Shown: positions 45,040 through 58,456, counted from the first letter of the stretch. The stretch is 64,000 nt of DNA from Cunninghamia lanceolata (GCA_027924645.1 BSBN01000495.1:1054001-1118000); one strand, 5' to 3'. Made by a program: numbers and translations. The notes: a model not told the origin generated them from the sequence alone.

Positions 45040-46582
45040 TTAACTGCTATAGGCCGAGAGGCCCATAGACTCCGAACACCATCTAAACTTCTTTGTACTC
45101 ACTGGTTTCGTCAATACATCTGTAACATTCTTCAAAGTATCTACCTTCTCCAAATTTACCTTTCCATCCTCAACCATGTCTCTCACGAAGTGAAACTGAA
45201 CATCAATGTGCTTGGTTCTAGCATGGAAAGTTGGAAACTTTGCAAGGCAAATTACACTCTGACTATCACAACTGATCATGATCTGACTTGCATCAACACC
45301 AATATCTGAACACAATCTCTTCAGCCAAATGGCTTCCTTACAAGCATGAGTTGCTGCCATGTACTCAGCTTCTGTCATGGACAAAGCAACAACAGGTTGT
45401 CACTTACTCATCCAACTAATAGCACCACCAAATAGTGTAAACACATAAGCACTGGTGGATCTCCTGCTATCAATGTCACCTGCCCAATCTAAATCCACAA
45501 ATCCATGAATATCAACACAATGCGGAGGTCCTAAAACATTGCCATGATAGCAAATAGAATACTCAAAAGTACCCCTCAAATATCTGAACACTTGCTTAAC
45601 TGCATCCCAATGAACCTGTCCAGGATTAGCCATAAATTGACTAAGGACTCCCACTATTTGGGAAATGTCTGGTCTTGTGCAGACCATAGCATACATCAAA
45701 CTGCCAACAGCACTAGCATAAGGTATTCTGCTCATGTCCTCCACCTCACTAGGAGATTTTGGACAATCCTCAATAGACAACTTTGTCCCTAAAGAAATGG
45801 GAACACACAATGGTCTACAATTTGCCATGCTGAATCTATCCAACATGGTCTTCACATACTTACTCTGGCTTAACCAAAGTTTTCTATTGGTTCTGTCTCT
45901 TCTGATTTCCATTCCTAGAATGTACCTAGCTACCCCTAAATCTTTCATTTCAAACTAAGCTGACAATTGAGATTTAAAATCAGAAATCATATTCTTACCC
46001 TTTCCAATGAGCAACATATCATCAACATACAATGCAACAATGAGAATACGATCACCATCAAATTTATAATACACACAATGATCCAATTTTGATCTCACAT
46101 ATCCAATTGACAACACAAAGGCATCAAACTTCAAGTACCATCTCCTAGGGGATTGCTTCAAACCATACAAAGACTTCTTAAGTTTGAAAACCAAAATTTC
46201 TTTACCTTTTACCATGTAATGCTCTGGCTATGACATGTATATTTCTTCCTCCAAGTCACCATGAAGGAAAGTTGTCTTCACATCCATCTGTTCTACCTCC
46301 AAGTCATAAATTGCTGCGAGTGACAACATGAATCGAATGGATGTCAGCTTTGCAATAGGAGAGAAGATCTCACCATAATCTTACCCTCCACTTGTGAATA
46401 CCCCTTCGCAACCAATTTAGCCTTATACTTCTCAACACTACCATCTGCACCAATTTTCTTCTTGAACACCCATTTGCATCCAACGGGTTTCCATCTAGGA
46501 GGCAAAGGCACCAAGTCCCAAGTTTGATTCTTTTCCAAAGAATCCATTTCTTCCTCCATGGCCTCCTTCTAGGAACCTGCAT
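45040..46582 (-). pseudogene. copia-3 reverse transcriptase and RNase H
   Basis: [20 protein letters not shown], then a small frame disruption near 46370 at the GKIMVRS end; LKKSLYGLKQSPRRWYLKFD; catalytic LYVDDMLLIG intact; KDLGVARYILGMEIRRDR. RNase H has GDIDSRRSTSAYVFT and TEAEYMAATHACKEAIWLKR, ISCDSQSVICLAK, TKHIDVQFHFVRDMVEDGK, ending SAYSS and TAA at 45040. Stops include 46569 (KEAME context), near 45952 and near 45397. This is the best-preserved pol of the family in the window. Confidence 0.93.
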
Positions 46583-47900
46583 CCTTCATATCCAAAGCCT
46601 CTGATATAGTTCTAGGTTCATCACTGTTAGTAATCAAAGCATAAGTACAACTAGAATCAAACAATGTAAAACCAAACCTTTTAGGTTGCTTTCTTATCTA
46701 TGTAGACCTCCTCAAGAGCTGAGGTTGAGGTTCAACTTCTTCATCTAAGATTTCAGAGTTGTTGGAGCTCTCCTCATCATCAGGTCTAACATTGTCTTTC
46801 TGTTTAGTCTTCTCAAGGGTGAGAGGAAACTAAACAACATCATCTTTCTTTTCTTTTTCTTCTGGCTGCAAAACAATGGAAGAAGGTGTAAGCTCTTTGA
46901 AGATGACACTTCTTCTATACAACACTTTGTTAGCCTCGGGGTCCTAAAGCTTATATCCTTTCACACCAACACCATAGCTGATAAAGATACACTTAACATC
47001 TTTGTTCTCCAACTTTGACCACTTCTCCCTAGACACATGTGCATATGCCTCACAACAAAAATCATGAAGATGCCTTATTGAAGGCTTTCTACTAGACCAC
47101 ACCTCCATGGGTGTCTTTCCATCAAGAGTTGATGTAGGAGATCTGTTTACTAGATAGCAAGCAGTGGCAACAGCTTCAACCCAAAACTTTTGTTCTAGGC
47201 TAGCTCCACTAAGCATACTCCTAGCCTTCTCCATCAGTGTCCTGCTCATCCTCTCTACAACTCCATTTTTCCATGGGGTGTATGGAGTTGTCTTGTGCCT
47301 TTCAATCCCAAGTTCCTTGCAATACTTATCGAATTCTATAGAACAGAACTCACCACCTTTGTCAATTCTCAAACATTTAATCTTTTTACCAGTTTGATTT
47401 TTAGCAAAGGCTTTAAACTCCTTAAACTTGCTATAGACTTCAGATTTGCTTCTGAGAAAATAAATCCATGTCCTTCTACTATAATCATCTATAAAAGATA
47501 CAAAGTATAAAGATTTTAATAACGAAGGAACATTAACAGGACTAAACACATCAGAATGAATAAGGTCCAACACACCAGAAGACTTATGAGAACTCAAGTA
47601 AAACTGAACATGGTTTTATTTTCTATAAATGCAATGTTCACAAAAGTCAAACTCAAGATTACAATCATCTAACCCCTCAACGATGTTCTTATTTTTCAGG
47701 GTACATAGACCCTTCTCACCAATGTGGCCAAATCTCTTATTCCATAACATTATCTTTTCTGCAGGAAGTTTAACTTCCAATGCACGATTACAACCATCAA
47801 GACTAGAAACAACAAATTTCTTCATTGCTTGTTCAGATGGTGGGGATGAAGTGATTGCTGCCCTCTTCCTTGAGTCAGAAGAACTATTGTATTGTGCAAT
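46583..47900 (-). pseudogene. copia-3 integrase and linker
   Basis: Zinc domain around LWNKRFGHIGEKG (the usual WH is WN) and FCEHCIYRK, TAG near 47617, then an open core 47597-46944. It has first Asp IHSDVFS, second Asp IDKGGEF and Glu VVERMSRTLMEKARS. After TAG near 46942 the frame gives DPEANKVLYRRSVIFKEL and an acidic linker to RT with several stops. Confidence 0.92.
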
Positions 47901-49088
47901 GCATGCTTCGAGCTGAAATAGAGTATCTCTCTAAGTACCCTTAGCAAGCACCATAGATCCTCTACTCATCTTGCATCCTTCTTTCAAAAAGACAACCTGC
48001 ACACCTGCATCATTCAAACTACTTATAGAAAGAAGGTTCCGTGCTAAGCTTGAGATGTACATAACCCTAGAGATCCCCTTCACTCGACCATTAGGGAATT
48101 GGATAGAGACTTTTCCATGACCAATGATCTTCAGATGAGAGTTGTCACCCAGATACACCTTTCCACCATCGAACTCCTCATACTTCGTGAACAAGTCTCA
48201 ATGCGAGGTCATGTGGAATGATGTACTAGAGTTGATTAGACACATATCATCAGATGCATGGGTTGCCAAGGCTACGATGAAAGCATCACCGTCATCTTGT
48301 GACTTGTTGGAATTTGAATTAGGAGCTTTCTTCTTTTTCTTCTTCTCCTCTTTGCATTCCTTTCAGAAATGTCCGGTCTTGCCACAATTCCAACAAAGAG
48401 CCTTGGACTTTCTAGGAGATTTAGATCTCCCATGGGATTTGGATCTACCCTTCTCATCTTTCTTGTCCTTCTTCCCTTTCTCCTTGGGTCTTCCACAAAT
48501 TTCAACGGCCTCTTTGGCTACCTCAGAAGACTTTCTCTACATCTCTTCAGACAATAGTGAAGAAACCACTTCTTCCATTTTGAATGTGGATGTGGTGCTT
48601 CTGATTACCTTGACAAGATGATCCCATGAGTCTAGTAGAGAACAAAGCAGGGTCATACATCGATCCTCATCCTCCATCTTTACACCAATAGATGTCAATT
48701 GTGCAACCAGCATGTTGAAAGCATTCATATGTTCAGCATTGGATCCTCTGTCCTCCATTTGAAGAGAATACAATTTCTTTCTCAGAAAAAGTTTATTAAC
48801 TAGGGATTTGGCTTGATACACATCCCCCAACTTCTTCCAAAGGAGTTTTGTAGTAGTCTCCTCATGGACATTTAACAACATAGAATCGGCAAGACTAAGT
48901 CTTATGAGACCCTTACCCTTCCTATCCTTGAGATTCTAGTCAACTTGTGAAATTGCAGCTGGTTTAGTTCCATTCACACTATTCCAAAGGTCTCGGTCAA
49001 CTAACATGTCTTCCATCTTGAGCTTCCACAGCTCGAAATTACTGCCATTGAACTTCTCCACTTCAAACCTTCCTAATGTGCTTACCAT
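47901..49088 (-). pseudogene. copia-3 gag, zinc knuckle and protease
   Basis: Gag probably starts at the ATG at 49088 (MVSTLGRFEVEKFNG), aligned with the copia-2 start. TAG near 48938, then LWKKLGDVYQAKSLVNKLFL and LTSIGVKMEDEDRCMTLLCS, TAG at 48537-48539. Knuckle CWNCGKTGHF has TGA at 48363-48365. In the protease, the expected WLIDSGAS reads CLINSSTS, so catalytic Asp and Gly are lost. FDGGKVYLGDNSHLKIIGHG and LARNLLSISSL follow. Confidence 0.92.
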
Positions 49089-49191
49089 CTCCTTGCTGCA
49101 ATAAGATACAGAATGCTCTGCACAGACTCCCACTCAACCTAAGATTAGCTCAAAAAACCCCTACCCAACAACTAGGACCAAAGGTGATCAA

Positions 49192-49203
49192 GCTCTGATA
49201 CCA
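49192..49203 (-). promoter_or_regulatory. Primer-binding site (tRNA-iMet)
   Basis: The minus strand reads TGGTATCAGAGC, 2 bp inside the 5' LTR at 49206. Confidence 0.93.
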
Positions 49204-49205
49204 AT

Positions 49206-50260
49206 TGAAAGGGAGCTAGGTGTGTGGAAAATGCTTCCTACACTAATCTAATGAGGAGAGGGCTATGCAAATTCAACTTTATCCTAACTATTACAGCATT
49301 GTTAAACCATTAACATGAGATATTGCAGCAAAACACAAGAGCTAGAAAGTAGACAGAAGAAGAGAGACAAAGATTTATGGTGGGGAAAACCGTTATTGGG
49401 TGAAAAACCCCACACTCAGAAACCTGTATAATGTATTAACAAATCTGAAAGAATGTTTACAATACACTTGCAATGCAAGCTTCAATGGTCTTCAACACTC
49501 ATGTCTGGAGTCAATCTGGCAGCATAACAGTATCTATAAACCTGTGATACAAACTCCATCTCCAAGCACCTGTATATAAAGAGAAGTAGTATGAATGGAG
49601 GTAGCTTCTAGAGCAAGTCACACAAGGAACTCGTCCAAATCCATGTGGCCCAATTTCCAAGGCCATAAAACATGTGTCTGACACATGTAAGTGATTCTCT
49701 TTCATCCCTTACAACCCCCCAACTTGGGTACCCCAAATTTACCCAATTAAGGTATGACAGATGCTCTTACAATGTCATAAAATCTGTCATATATGACAAC
49801 TCTTACAGTTGTAAGAGAATCTGTCATAACTGTCTATTAATAGCAAATTCTCTTACAACCTTGTCATAGTCAAACTTGGGTGTCTACTTCCCCATGCAAG
49901 ATGCTTTCAAACACTTGTCTTCACCTGTCATATAATCTTCCATTTCTAGCCCTTACATGTCATAGAATCTGTCATAGGAATCTGTCATAAGTCTTACGCA
50001 TCATAAACCTCTTACAACACCTGAAAGATGTCAACACATGGCAAAACTCTTCTACCACAAGGTGAAACACCTATCTCCTCATATGAGGACAAAAATACAT
50101 GTGGTCACCTTCCATGTAGGATGACACATCACCGTGCCAACTCCCACAAAGTGACGAAATAGGATTTCCATCCAAATTACAATAATAGGAAAAATAATAA
50201 ATATAATTAAATAATAAATGCTAGAAACTTGCAAAGGTTGAGACACCTTAATTCCTAACA
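49206..50260 (-). repeat. copia-3 5' LTR
   Basis: 1055 bp. Collinear with 43941-44991 with scattered substitutions, mostly transitions, and a few small indels. Minus-strand sequence has the TTTTTCACCC...GGTTTTCCCC box near 49380-49415. Confidence 0.94.
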
Positions 50261-52450
50261 CTAAACATACCTATCCAGATGCATTAGAACTATTAGTTTT
50301 TCCACATGAGGAGAAGAACAAAAGTTACACCCCTTTGTAACTTTACATTGCCTCCTTCTGACGATTTTTGGGGTAATAGAAAACTTTTCACCATGGGCAA
50401 ACACCTCAGAGATATAAAAAACTAAGAGAGGTTATTATAGAGGGACCCTACGTGATCACTTTTCCTAGATGAAATGTATCTAAGTGACATAATTTCTGAA
50501 TAACAACTCGTCAAAGATTGCTTCCTTTTTGCACTTTGGACTCTTCAGGAATATTGCCGGTACAATGTAGCTCAGACTGTTTCAGCATGTTTAGGTGCAA
50601 AATAGAACCATGCCTAGCCTAAACGTACCCATCCAGATGTTTTGGAACTTTCATTTTGGCCACACGGGGAGAAGAACAAAAGTTACACCCCTTTACAACT
50701 TTACACTGCCTCCTTCTGATGATTTTTGGGGCAGCAAAAAACCTTTCAACATGGGCAAACACCTTAGAGATATAAAAAATTGAGAGAGGCTATTGTAGAG
50801 GGACCCTACGTGATCGCGTTGCCTGAGACAAAATGTATCTAAGTGACATGGTTTCTGAGTAACAACTCATCAAAGTTTGCTGCCTTTTTGCACTTTGGAC
50901 TCTTCAGGGATATCACCAGTACAATGTAGCTCAGATTGTTTTGGCATATTTGGGTGAAAAATAGGACCATGCCTAGCCTAAACATATCAATTTGGTCACA
51001 TCAAGAGCAAGATGAAAGTTACACCCCTTTACAACTTTACACTGCCTCCTTCTGACAATTTTTGGGATAGCAGAAAACCTTTCACCATGGGCAAACGGCT
51101 CAGAGATATAAAAAACTGAGATAAGTTATTGTACAGCGACTCTATGTGATTGCATTGTCTTAGAAAGAATGTTTCTAAGTGACACAATTTTTAAGTAACA
51201 TCTCATCAAAAATTGCTTCCTTTTTGCACTTTGGACTCTTCAGGTATATCGTCAGTACAATGTAGCTTAGACTATTTCAACATGTTTGGGTGAAAAATAG
51301 GACCATGCCTAGCGTAAATGTACTCATCCAGATGCGTTGGAATAGTCAATTTGGTTGCATCAAGAGCAAGACAAAAGTTACACCCCTTTGCAACTTTACA
51401 CTACCTCGTTCTAATGATTTTTGGGGCAGCAGAAAACCTTTCACCATGGGAAAATGCCTCAAAGATATAAAAAACTGAGAGGGGTTATTGTAGAGGGACT
51501 CTACATGATCACATTTTCTTAGACAAAATGTTTCTAAGTGACACGACTTTTGAGTAACATCTCATCAAAGATTGCTGCCTTTTTGCACTTTAGACTCTTA
51601 AGGGATATCGTCGGTACAATGTAGCTCAGACTGTTTCAGCATGTTTGGGTGAAAAATAGGACCCTACCTAGCATAAATGTACCCATTCAGACACGTTGGA
51701 ATAGTCAGTTTGGTCGCATTAAGAGCAGGATGAAAGTTACACCCCTTTGTAACTTTACACTACCTCCTTCTGACGATTTTTATGGTAGCAAAAAACCTTT
51801 CACCATGGGCAAATGCCTCAGAGATATAAAATTGAGAGAGGTTATTATAGAGGAACCCTACATGATCATGTTGCCTTAGACAAAATGTTTCTAAGTGACA
51901 CAGTTTTTGATTAACATCTCATCAAATATTGCTACCTTTTTGCACTTTGGACTCTTCAGGGATATCATCGATACAATGTAGCTCGGACTGTTTCAACATG
52001 TTTGGGTGCAAAATAGGACCATGATTAGCCTAAATGTACCCATCCAAATGTGTTGGAACTGTCAATTTGGACACACAAGGAGAAGAACAAAAGTTACACG
52101 CCTTTGCAAATTTACACTACCTTCTTCTGACAATTTTTTAGGCAGCAGAAAACCTTTCACCATGGGAAAACACCTCAAAGATATAAAAAATTGAGTGAGG
52201 TTATTATAGAGGGACTCTATGTGATCGCATTGCCTTAGACAAAATATTTCTAAGTAACACAGTTTTCGAGTAACATCTCGTCAAAGATTGCTACCTTTTT
52301 GCACTTTGGACTCTTCAGGGATATCGTTGGTACAATGTAGCTAGGATTGTTTCGACATGTTTGGGTGAAAAATAGAACCATGCCTAACCTAAATGTACCC
52401 ATCTGGACATGTTGGAATTGTTAGTTTGGTTACATCAGGAGTAGGACACC
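50261..52450. repeat. ~355-bp tandem satellite, right part
   Basis: Unit starts (GTAGCT...) at 50568, 50926, 51262, 51621, 51978 and 52338: spacings 358, 336, 359, 357 and 360 bp. The last unit fades out near 52450. With 43533-43940 there are about seven full units. Each contains a similar ~60-codon frame, but units vary and share no start context, so I regard it as non-coding satellite. Confidence 0.95.
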
Positions 52451-53160
52451 AGAAATACAAAAGTTTCTTTGTGCAACTTGACAACATTGACACTTTTTTG
52501 TAACGGGACTCAAAGACTCAAACTAACCCCAAATGACTCAAAGTGACTCAAAAACAAATAAAATGGTCTTAAAAGACCTTATTACATACAATTGACTCAA
52601 TAAAAAAAAAATTATTAACCAATCTATAATGTTAAATTCCTAAAATTGAATCACAATTAACATTGCAACAATACAAAAATTGAAACTTGAATAGATATAT
52701 ATCAAATTCGGTGTGAAAACTATGTTATTTCCTCCTTCTCAAGTTGGCAAAGTAGAAAAGGTGGTGGAAAGATCATGCAAAGGTGGTAGACTATGTAAAA
52801 TGTGCATGTGAACTTCCCAATAACATGAAAGCACTTTTTTTTTGTTGGAACATGTGCATAATCAGCATGAAAATAGAGCATGTGGGCCTGGATCACAGGG
52901 GTCAACACTTTTTTACCATTTCTATAGTAGGAAAAAATGTGAGTGCATTATAACGCGCTCATGTTTTGTCCTGCTATAGATTGATCCATAAATATTTGTG
53001 CCTATCTCACCTTCGATAGCACCTTTACAATATCTCACCTCTAGTTCCATTAGCTCATGTTCTATATCTCACTTATCTCTCCCCCTCACCTCTCTACCTC
53101 TCCCCTCTCTATGTCTCTCAGTCGCTCCTTGTCTACCTCTCCATCTATCCTTAGCCATCT
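52451..53160. other. AT-rich spacer with palindromic motif and CT-rich entry
   Basis: AT-rich to about 52920. GTGAGTGCATTATAACGCGC at ~52937 is a relative of the palindrome at 39674. From about 53040 the sequence becomes CTCTCACCTCTC-rich and grades into the CCCTAAA array. Confidence 0.6.
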
Positions 53161-56100
53161 AGGTCTCACTTAATCCTAAACCCTAAAGACAGCTCTCCAT
53201 ATTCCTAAACCCTCAACGAGCTTGATACTATACCTTAAACCCTAATCCCTTATCCCTAAACCCTCCAACCCTATCTCTAATCCTTATACCCTCAACACTC
53301 TACTTTAACCCTAATCCCTCAACCCTCAGCCCTATCCCTAAACCCTCAATCCTCAAACCTCAACACTCAACCCTCAATGTCAAACCCTAATCCCTCAACC
53401 CTTAACTCTAATCCCTCGACCCTCAACCCTATCCCTAAAACCTAAACCCTAAAACCCCAACCCTCAACCCTCAAAGTCAAATCCTAATCCCTCAACCCTT
53501 CACTCTAATCCCTCAACCCTAAACCCTATCCCTAAACCCTCAACACTATACCTTAAACCCTAATCCCTCAACCCTCAACCCTAATCCCTCAACCCTTAAC
53601 TCTAATCCCTCATCCCTAAACCCTAAATGCTATCCCTATTCCTAAACCCTCAATGGGCTCGATACTATACCTTAAACCCTAATCCCTTATCCCTAAACCC
53701 TCCAACCTTATCCCTAATCCTTATACCCTTGAAACTCTACTTTAACCCTAATCCCTCGACCCTCAACGTCAAACCCTAATCCCTTAACCCTTAACTCTAA
53801 TCCCTTGACCCTCAACCCTATCCCTAAACCTTAAACCCTAAAACCTCAACCCTCAACCCTTAACGTCAAATCTTAATCCCTCAACCCTTCACTCTAATCC
53901 CTCAACCCTAAACCCTATCCCTAAACCATCAACACTATACCTTAAACCCTAATCCCTCAACCCTAAACCCTAAACCTTATCCCTAAACCCTAATCCCTCA
54001 ACACTCAACCCTAATCCCTCAACCCTCAACTCTAATCCCTCATCCCTAAACCCTAAACACTATCCCTATTCCTAAACCCTCAATGGGCTTGATACTATAC
54101 CTTAAACCCTAATCCCTTATCCCTAAACCCTCCAACCCTATCTCTAATCCTTATACCCTCAACACTCTACTTTAACCCTAATCCCTCAACCCTCAACCCT
54201 ATCCCTAAACCCTTAACCCTTGAACCTCAACACTCAACCCTCAACGTCAAACCCTAATCCCTCAACCCTTAACTCTAAGCACTTGACCCCTAACTTTATC
54301 TCTAAACCCTCAACCCTCAACATCAAACCCTAATCCCTCAACCCTTATCTCTAATCTCTCAACCCTAAACCATATCCCTAAACCCTCAACACTATACCTT
54401 AAACCCTAATCCCTCAGCCCTAAACTACATCCCTAAGCCCTAATCCATCAACCCTCAACCCTAATCTCTCATCCCTAAACCCTAAACACTATCCCTATTC
54501 CTAAACCCTCAACAGGATCGATACTATACCTTAAACCCTAATCCCTTATCCCTAAACCCTCCAACCCTATCCCTAATCCTTATACCCTTGACACTCTACT
54601 TTAACCCTAATCCCTCGACCCTGAACTCTATCCCTAAACCCTTGACCCTCAAACCTCACCCTCAACCCTCAATGTCAAACCCTAATCCCTCAACCCTTAA
54701 CTCTAATCCCTCAACCCTCAACCCTATCCCTAAACCCTCAACCCTAAAACATCAACCCTCAATGTCAAACCCTAATCCCTCAACCCTTAACTCTAATCCC
54801 TCAACCCTAAACCCTATCCCTAAACCCTCAACAATATACCTTAATCCCTAATCCCTCAACCCTAATCCCTCATCCCTAAACCCTAAACACTATTCCTATT
54901 CCTAAACACTCAATTGGATCAATACTATCCCTCAACCCTTAACCCTTAAAACTTGAACCCTAAAACCTATCCCTACACCCTCAACACTTGACACTATATC
55001 TTAAACCCTAATCCCTTAACTGTCATCCCTAAAGCCTCAACCCTAAATCCTTAAACCTTCAACCCTAAACTCTATCCCTAATCCCTCTACCCTTAACACT
55101 CTACTTTAACCCTAATCCCTTGACCATCAACCCTATCCCTAAACCCTCAACCCTCAACCCTCAACTCTCAACATTAAACCCTAATTCATCAACCCTAAAC
55201 TCTAATCCCTCAAACCTAAACCCTATCCCTAAACCATCAACCCTCAACACTATACCTTAAACCCTAATCCCTATCCCTCAACCCTTAACCCTTGAAACTT
55301 AAACCCTATCCCTACACCCTCAACACTTGACACTATATCTTAAGCCTTAAACCCTCATACCTAGAGCCTCAACCCTCAATCCTTAAAATTTCAACCGTAA
55401 ACCCTATCCCTAATCCCTCCACCCTCGACATTAAATGCTAATCTATCAACCCTAAACCCTAATCTATCAACCCTAAACCCTCAACACTATACCTTAAATC
55501 CTAATCCATCAACCCTAAAACCTAATCCCTCAACCCTCAACCCTAAACCCTATCACTAAACCCTCAACCCTTGACACTATACCTTAAACCATAATCCCTC
55601 AACCCTCAACCCTAATCCCTCATCCCTAAACCCTAAACACTATCCCTATTACTAAACCCTCAACCCTCGACACTATACCTTAAATCCTAATCCCTTATCC
55701 CTAAACCCTAAACCCTATCGCTCAACCCTTAACCCTTAAAACTTAAACCCTAAAACCTATCCATAAACCCTTGATGCTCAACACTATATCTTAAACCCCA
55801 ATCCCTTAACCCTTATCCCTAAAGCCTGAACCCTCAATCATTAAACCTTCAACCCTAAACCCTATCCCTAATCCCTCTACCCTCAACACTCTACTTTAAC
55901 CCTAATCCCTTGACCATCAACCCTATCCCTAAACCCTCAACCCTCAACTCACAACATTAAACCCTAATCCATCAACCCTAAACCCTAATTCCTCAACCCT
56001 AAACCCTATTCCTAAACCCTCAACAATATTCCTTAAACCCTAATCCATCAACCCTAAACCCTATTGCTAAACCCTCAACCCTCAACACTATTCATTAAAC

Positions 56101-56559
56101 CCTATTCCCTCAACTCTAAACCCTAATCCCTCAACCCTAAACCCTAAACCCTATCCTTAAACACTCAACCCTCAGCAAGTTATACCTTAAACCTTAATCC
56201 CTCAACCCTCAACCCTCAACCCTCAGCCCTAATCCCTCATCCCTAAACCCTCAACCCAAGACACTATACCTTAAACCATAATCCCTTACCCCTAAACCTT
56301 AAAACCTATCCCTCAACCCTTAACCCGTAAACCTTAAACCCTAAGACCTATCCCTAAACCCTCAACCCTATACCCTCAACAATATACTTAAGCCCTAATC
56401 CCTCAATCATCAACCCTATACCTTAAACCTGAAGCCTACACCCTCAAACCCTCATCCCTAGACCATATAACCTCACCCTTATATCCTAAACCTTGAATAT
56501 TGTGCCTCAACTCTATACTTAAATTAAACCTAAACCATACGTACTCTCAACCCAAGTCA
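53161..56559. repeat. Degenerate telomere-like array (CCCTAAA-type) with higher-order repeats
   Basis: 3.4 kb of variants such as CCCTAAACCCT, CCCTCAACCCT and CCCTAATCCCT. A marker GATACTATACCTTAAACCCT recurs at 53224, 53661, 54091 and 54520 (spacings 437, 430 and 429), showing ~430-bp higher-order units. The proline/asparagine-rich frame at 54588 is an artefact of the repeat. Confidence 0.95.
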
Positions 56560-56564
56560 CCCTA

Positions 56565-58256
56565 TGATAGGGAGGACTCTAGGCTGCCTGCTCTGCATCC
56601 TGTAGGTGTACAAGACTGTTTGACAACACTAGCCTTCCTACCAATTCAAAGTGCTAAAAGACATACTCTTTGCAAAGATGGAAAACTCTACTTTTCTGCT
56701 TGGTGTGGGACACATACCTTGTCCTCACTGTTTCCAAGATACTGCCTCAATGGCACATAACTTTCTGAGCCCGTTGCCCACCCTTCTCACTTTGTTCAAG
56801 GGTCTGGACTGCTTGGTGCTCACTTTCCTTCTCTCTATTTTTCCACCCCTGCAAATCTATTTTTCCTACTTGTTTATCTAGCCGGACTCCTCACTGAGCT
56901 CACCTAGAACAAGCATGCATTGCCTCTAACCGGCGATCTGACCACCCCACAAAAGGAAAACAAACAAAAATCATGGCTCTGCTTGATGACCTCCATACTA
57001 TACAGTGGAACTTGAGGAGTCATCAAAACAGAGTCATGGTTTGCAAAAGAAAACAAAATTGTAGAAATAGAAAGACTAATCTACTTCAGAATGGTAAACT
57101 GAAAACAGAAAAGAAAATACACAGATGATCGAACTGTTGTACTTTATTTCTATTCAAAAATTTTGATTACATCAAAATGCTTCACACACCAAAATTCACT
57201 TCTTCGATTCTTCTTCTGCTGAACTCCTCTACAGAAAGAATGCTACATTTTATATCTCTACTCATGTCCGTTACAAGACGATTCCAATTCCAGAACGGTT
57301 GGTATTCCAACTGTCGGTTCAGCTTTGTGCTATCGGCAAGATAACACAGATGTCTCATCGAAACATACTTATGCTTTCCCATCGGCAAGACAGATTCTTT
57401 GTCGCACCGATCATATTCTTCCCCTGTCGATATGCATTCTATTGACTTTCGTATTCATGAGAACTTTTAGTCCCACATGCACCCGTTCAAGTCGGCCACT
57501 GCGGTTTATATATCCGACGGTTTAGTAAACTATTGTTGGCACTTTTGCCACCAACGACCTCTGTCTACCCCCATCGGCACAACCCAAACTATCGGCCAAC
57601 ATTCAACCAAGAACTCTGATAGTCCCTTGTCTCACCGATACCAAGTCTTCACCCTCTGTCAGCGTGACCACTGTGCATCAGCCTAAAGCCTTAAAGCTAC
57701 GCCGATAGAAGTCCTTGCACCGACGTCCAACTCCATCGGAGCAACACATAGCTGTTGGAGTGACTTTCACAGCCATCACCGATAGCAAGCCTCATACCGA
57801 TGACAAGCCTCGGCAACACTTCATCGAACAGACAATTAATATCGGAGTGACACCTACATCCTTCACCGATAGTGATTCTCATGCCAATGGCCTTCACCAA
57901 CCTTTACCACTCCATCGGGGTAACACCAAGCGATCAGAGACACAACCACAGGCTCCACCGATGACCACCCTCATGCCGATGGACATCACACATCGGTAAG
58001 ACCTTGGAGATCGGCACAAGACACCGAACTCCTGTCGATAGTAAACCTCAAGCCGATAGCTAGCCCTCCATCGGTATAACATGAAGTATTGGGAATACAT
58101 CTTCCAGCTACGCCGATATCAATACTCACTCCGATGGGTTTACTTTGCACATGAATAAACTTCTTCCCGCTCTACCCTATTTTGAAAATTCAAAACATCA
58201 CAACAAAATGCAAACTATATACACATGGGCTCCAAGCCCTTGGTGCTCCTGCACCA
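56565..58256 (-). repeat. Solo gypsy-type LTR inside the telomere-like array
   Basis: 1692 bp bounded by CCCTA duplications (56560-56564 and 58257-58261). On the minus strand it starts with the hairpin TGGTGCAGGAGCACCA, as in the gypsy LTRs at 3033 and 9220, and ends CCTCCCTATCA. There is no PBS or coding sequence, and both flanks are telomere-like, so it is a solo LTR left by LTR-LTR recombination. Between ~57340 and 58140 it contains some two dozen CCGAT/ATCGG motifs, partly in tandem blocks of roughly 90-100 bp. Short frames over this part have no coding support. Confidence 0.88.
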
Positions 58257-58456
58257 CCCTATGCCTTATATACCCTCAATCCATATCATAAACCCTAAAC
58301 CCTAATCCCTGCACCTTACACACTTAATCTTATACACTCAACAACCTGAATATTAACCCTCAACTGTAACCCTCAACCCTCTACCCTCTACCTATTACTT
58401 AAGCCCTAATCCCTCAACCCTCAACCCTCAAAACTATATAGGCTCAAGTCCTTATA
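58257..58456. repeat. Telomere-like array, continuation
   Basis: CCCTAAACCCTAATCCCT-type sequence resumes after the solo LTR and fades near 58456. Confidence 0.9.

Larger units (their letters stand above)
43941..50260 (-). mobile_element. copia-3: Tork/Tnt1-like element inserted in satellite DNA
   Basis: 6320 bp on the minus strand. LTRs at 49206-50260 (5') and 43941-44991 (3'), with a perfect CTAAA target duplication (43936-43940, 50261-50265). It is the only complete, uninterrupted copy of its family here. Gag, protease, integrase, RT and RNase H are in order with stops but few frameshifts. Confidence 0.95.

Noticed and set aside
50595..52194. Similar 62-76-codon frames repeated every ~355 bp
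   Set aside because: They are satellite units; frames are not kept in all copies and have no common promoter or domain.
54588..54851. Pro/Asn-rich frame in the telomere-like array
   Set aside because: Produced by the CCCTAAA-type repeat; no coding signal.
57715..57999. 94-codon frame with its antisense counterpart in the solo LTR
   Set aside because: It follows the CCGAT motif repeats; the LTR boundaries explain the region.
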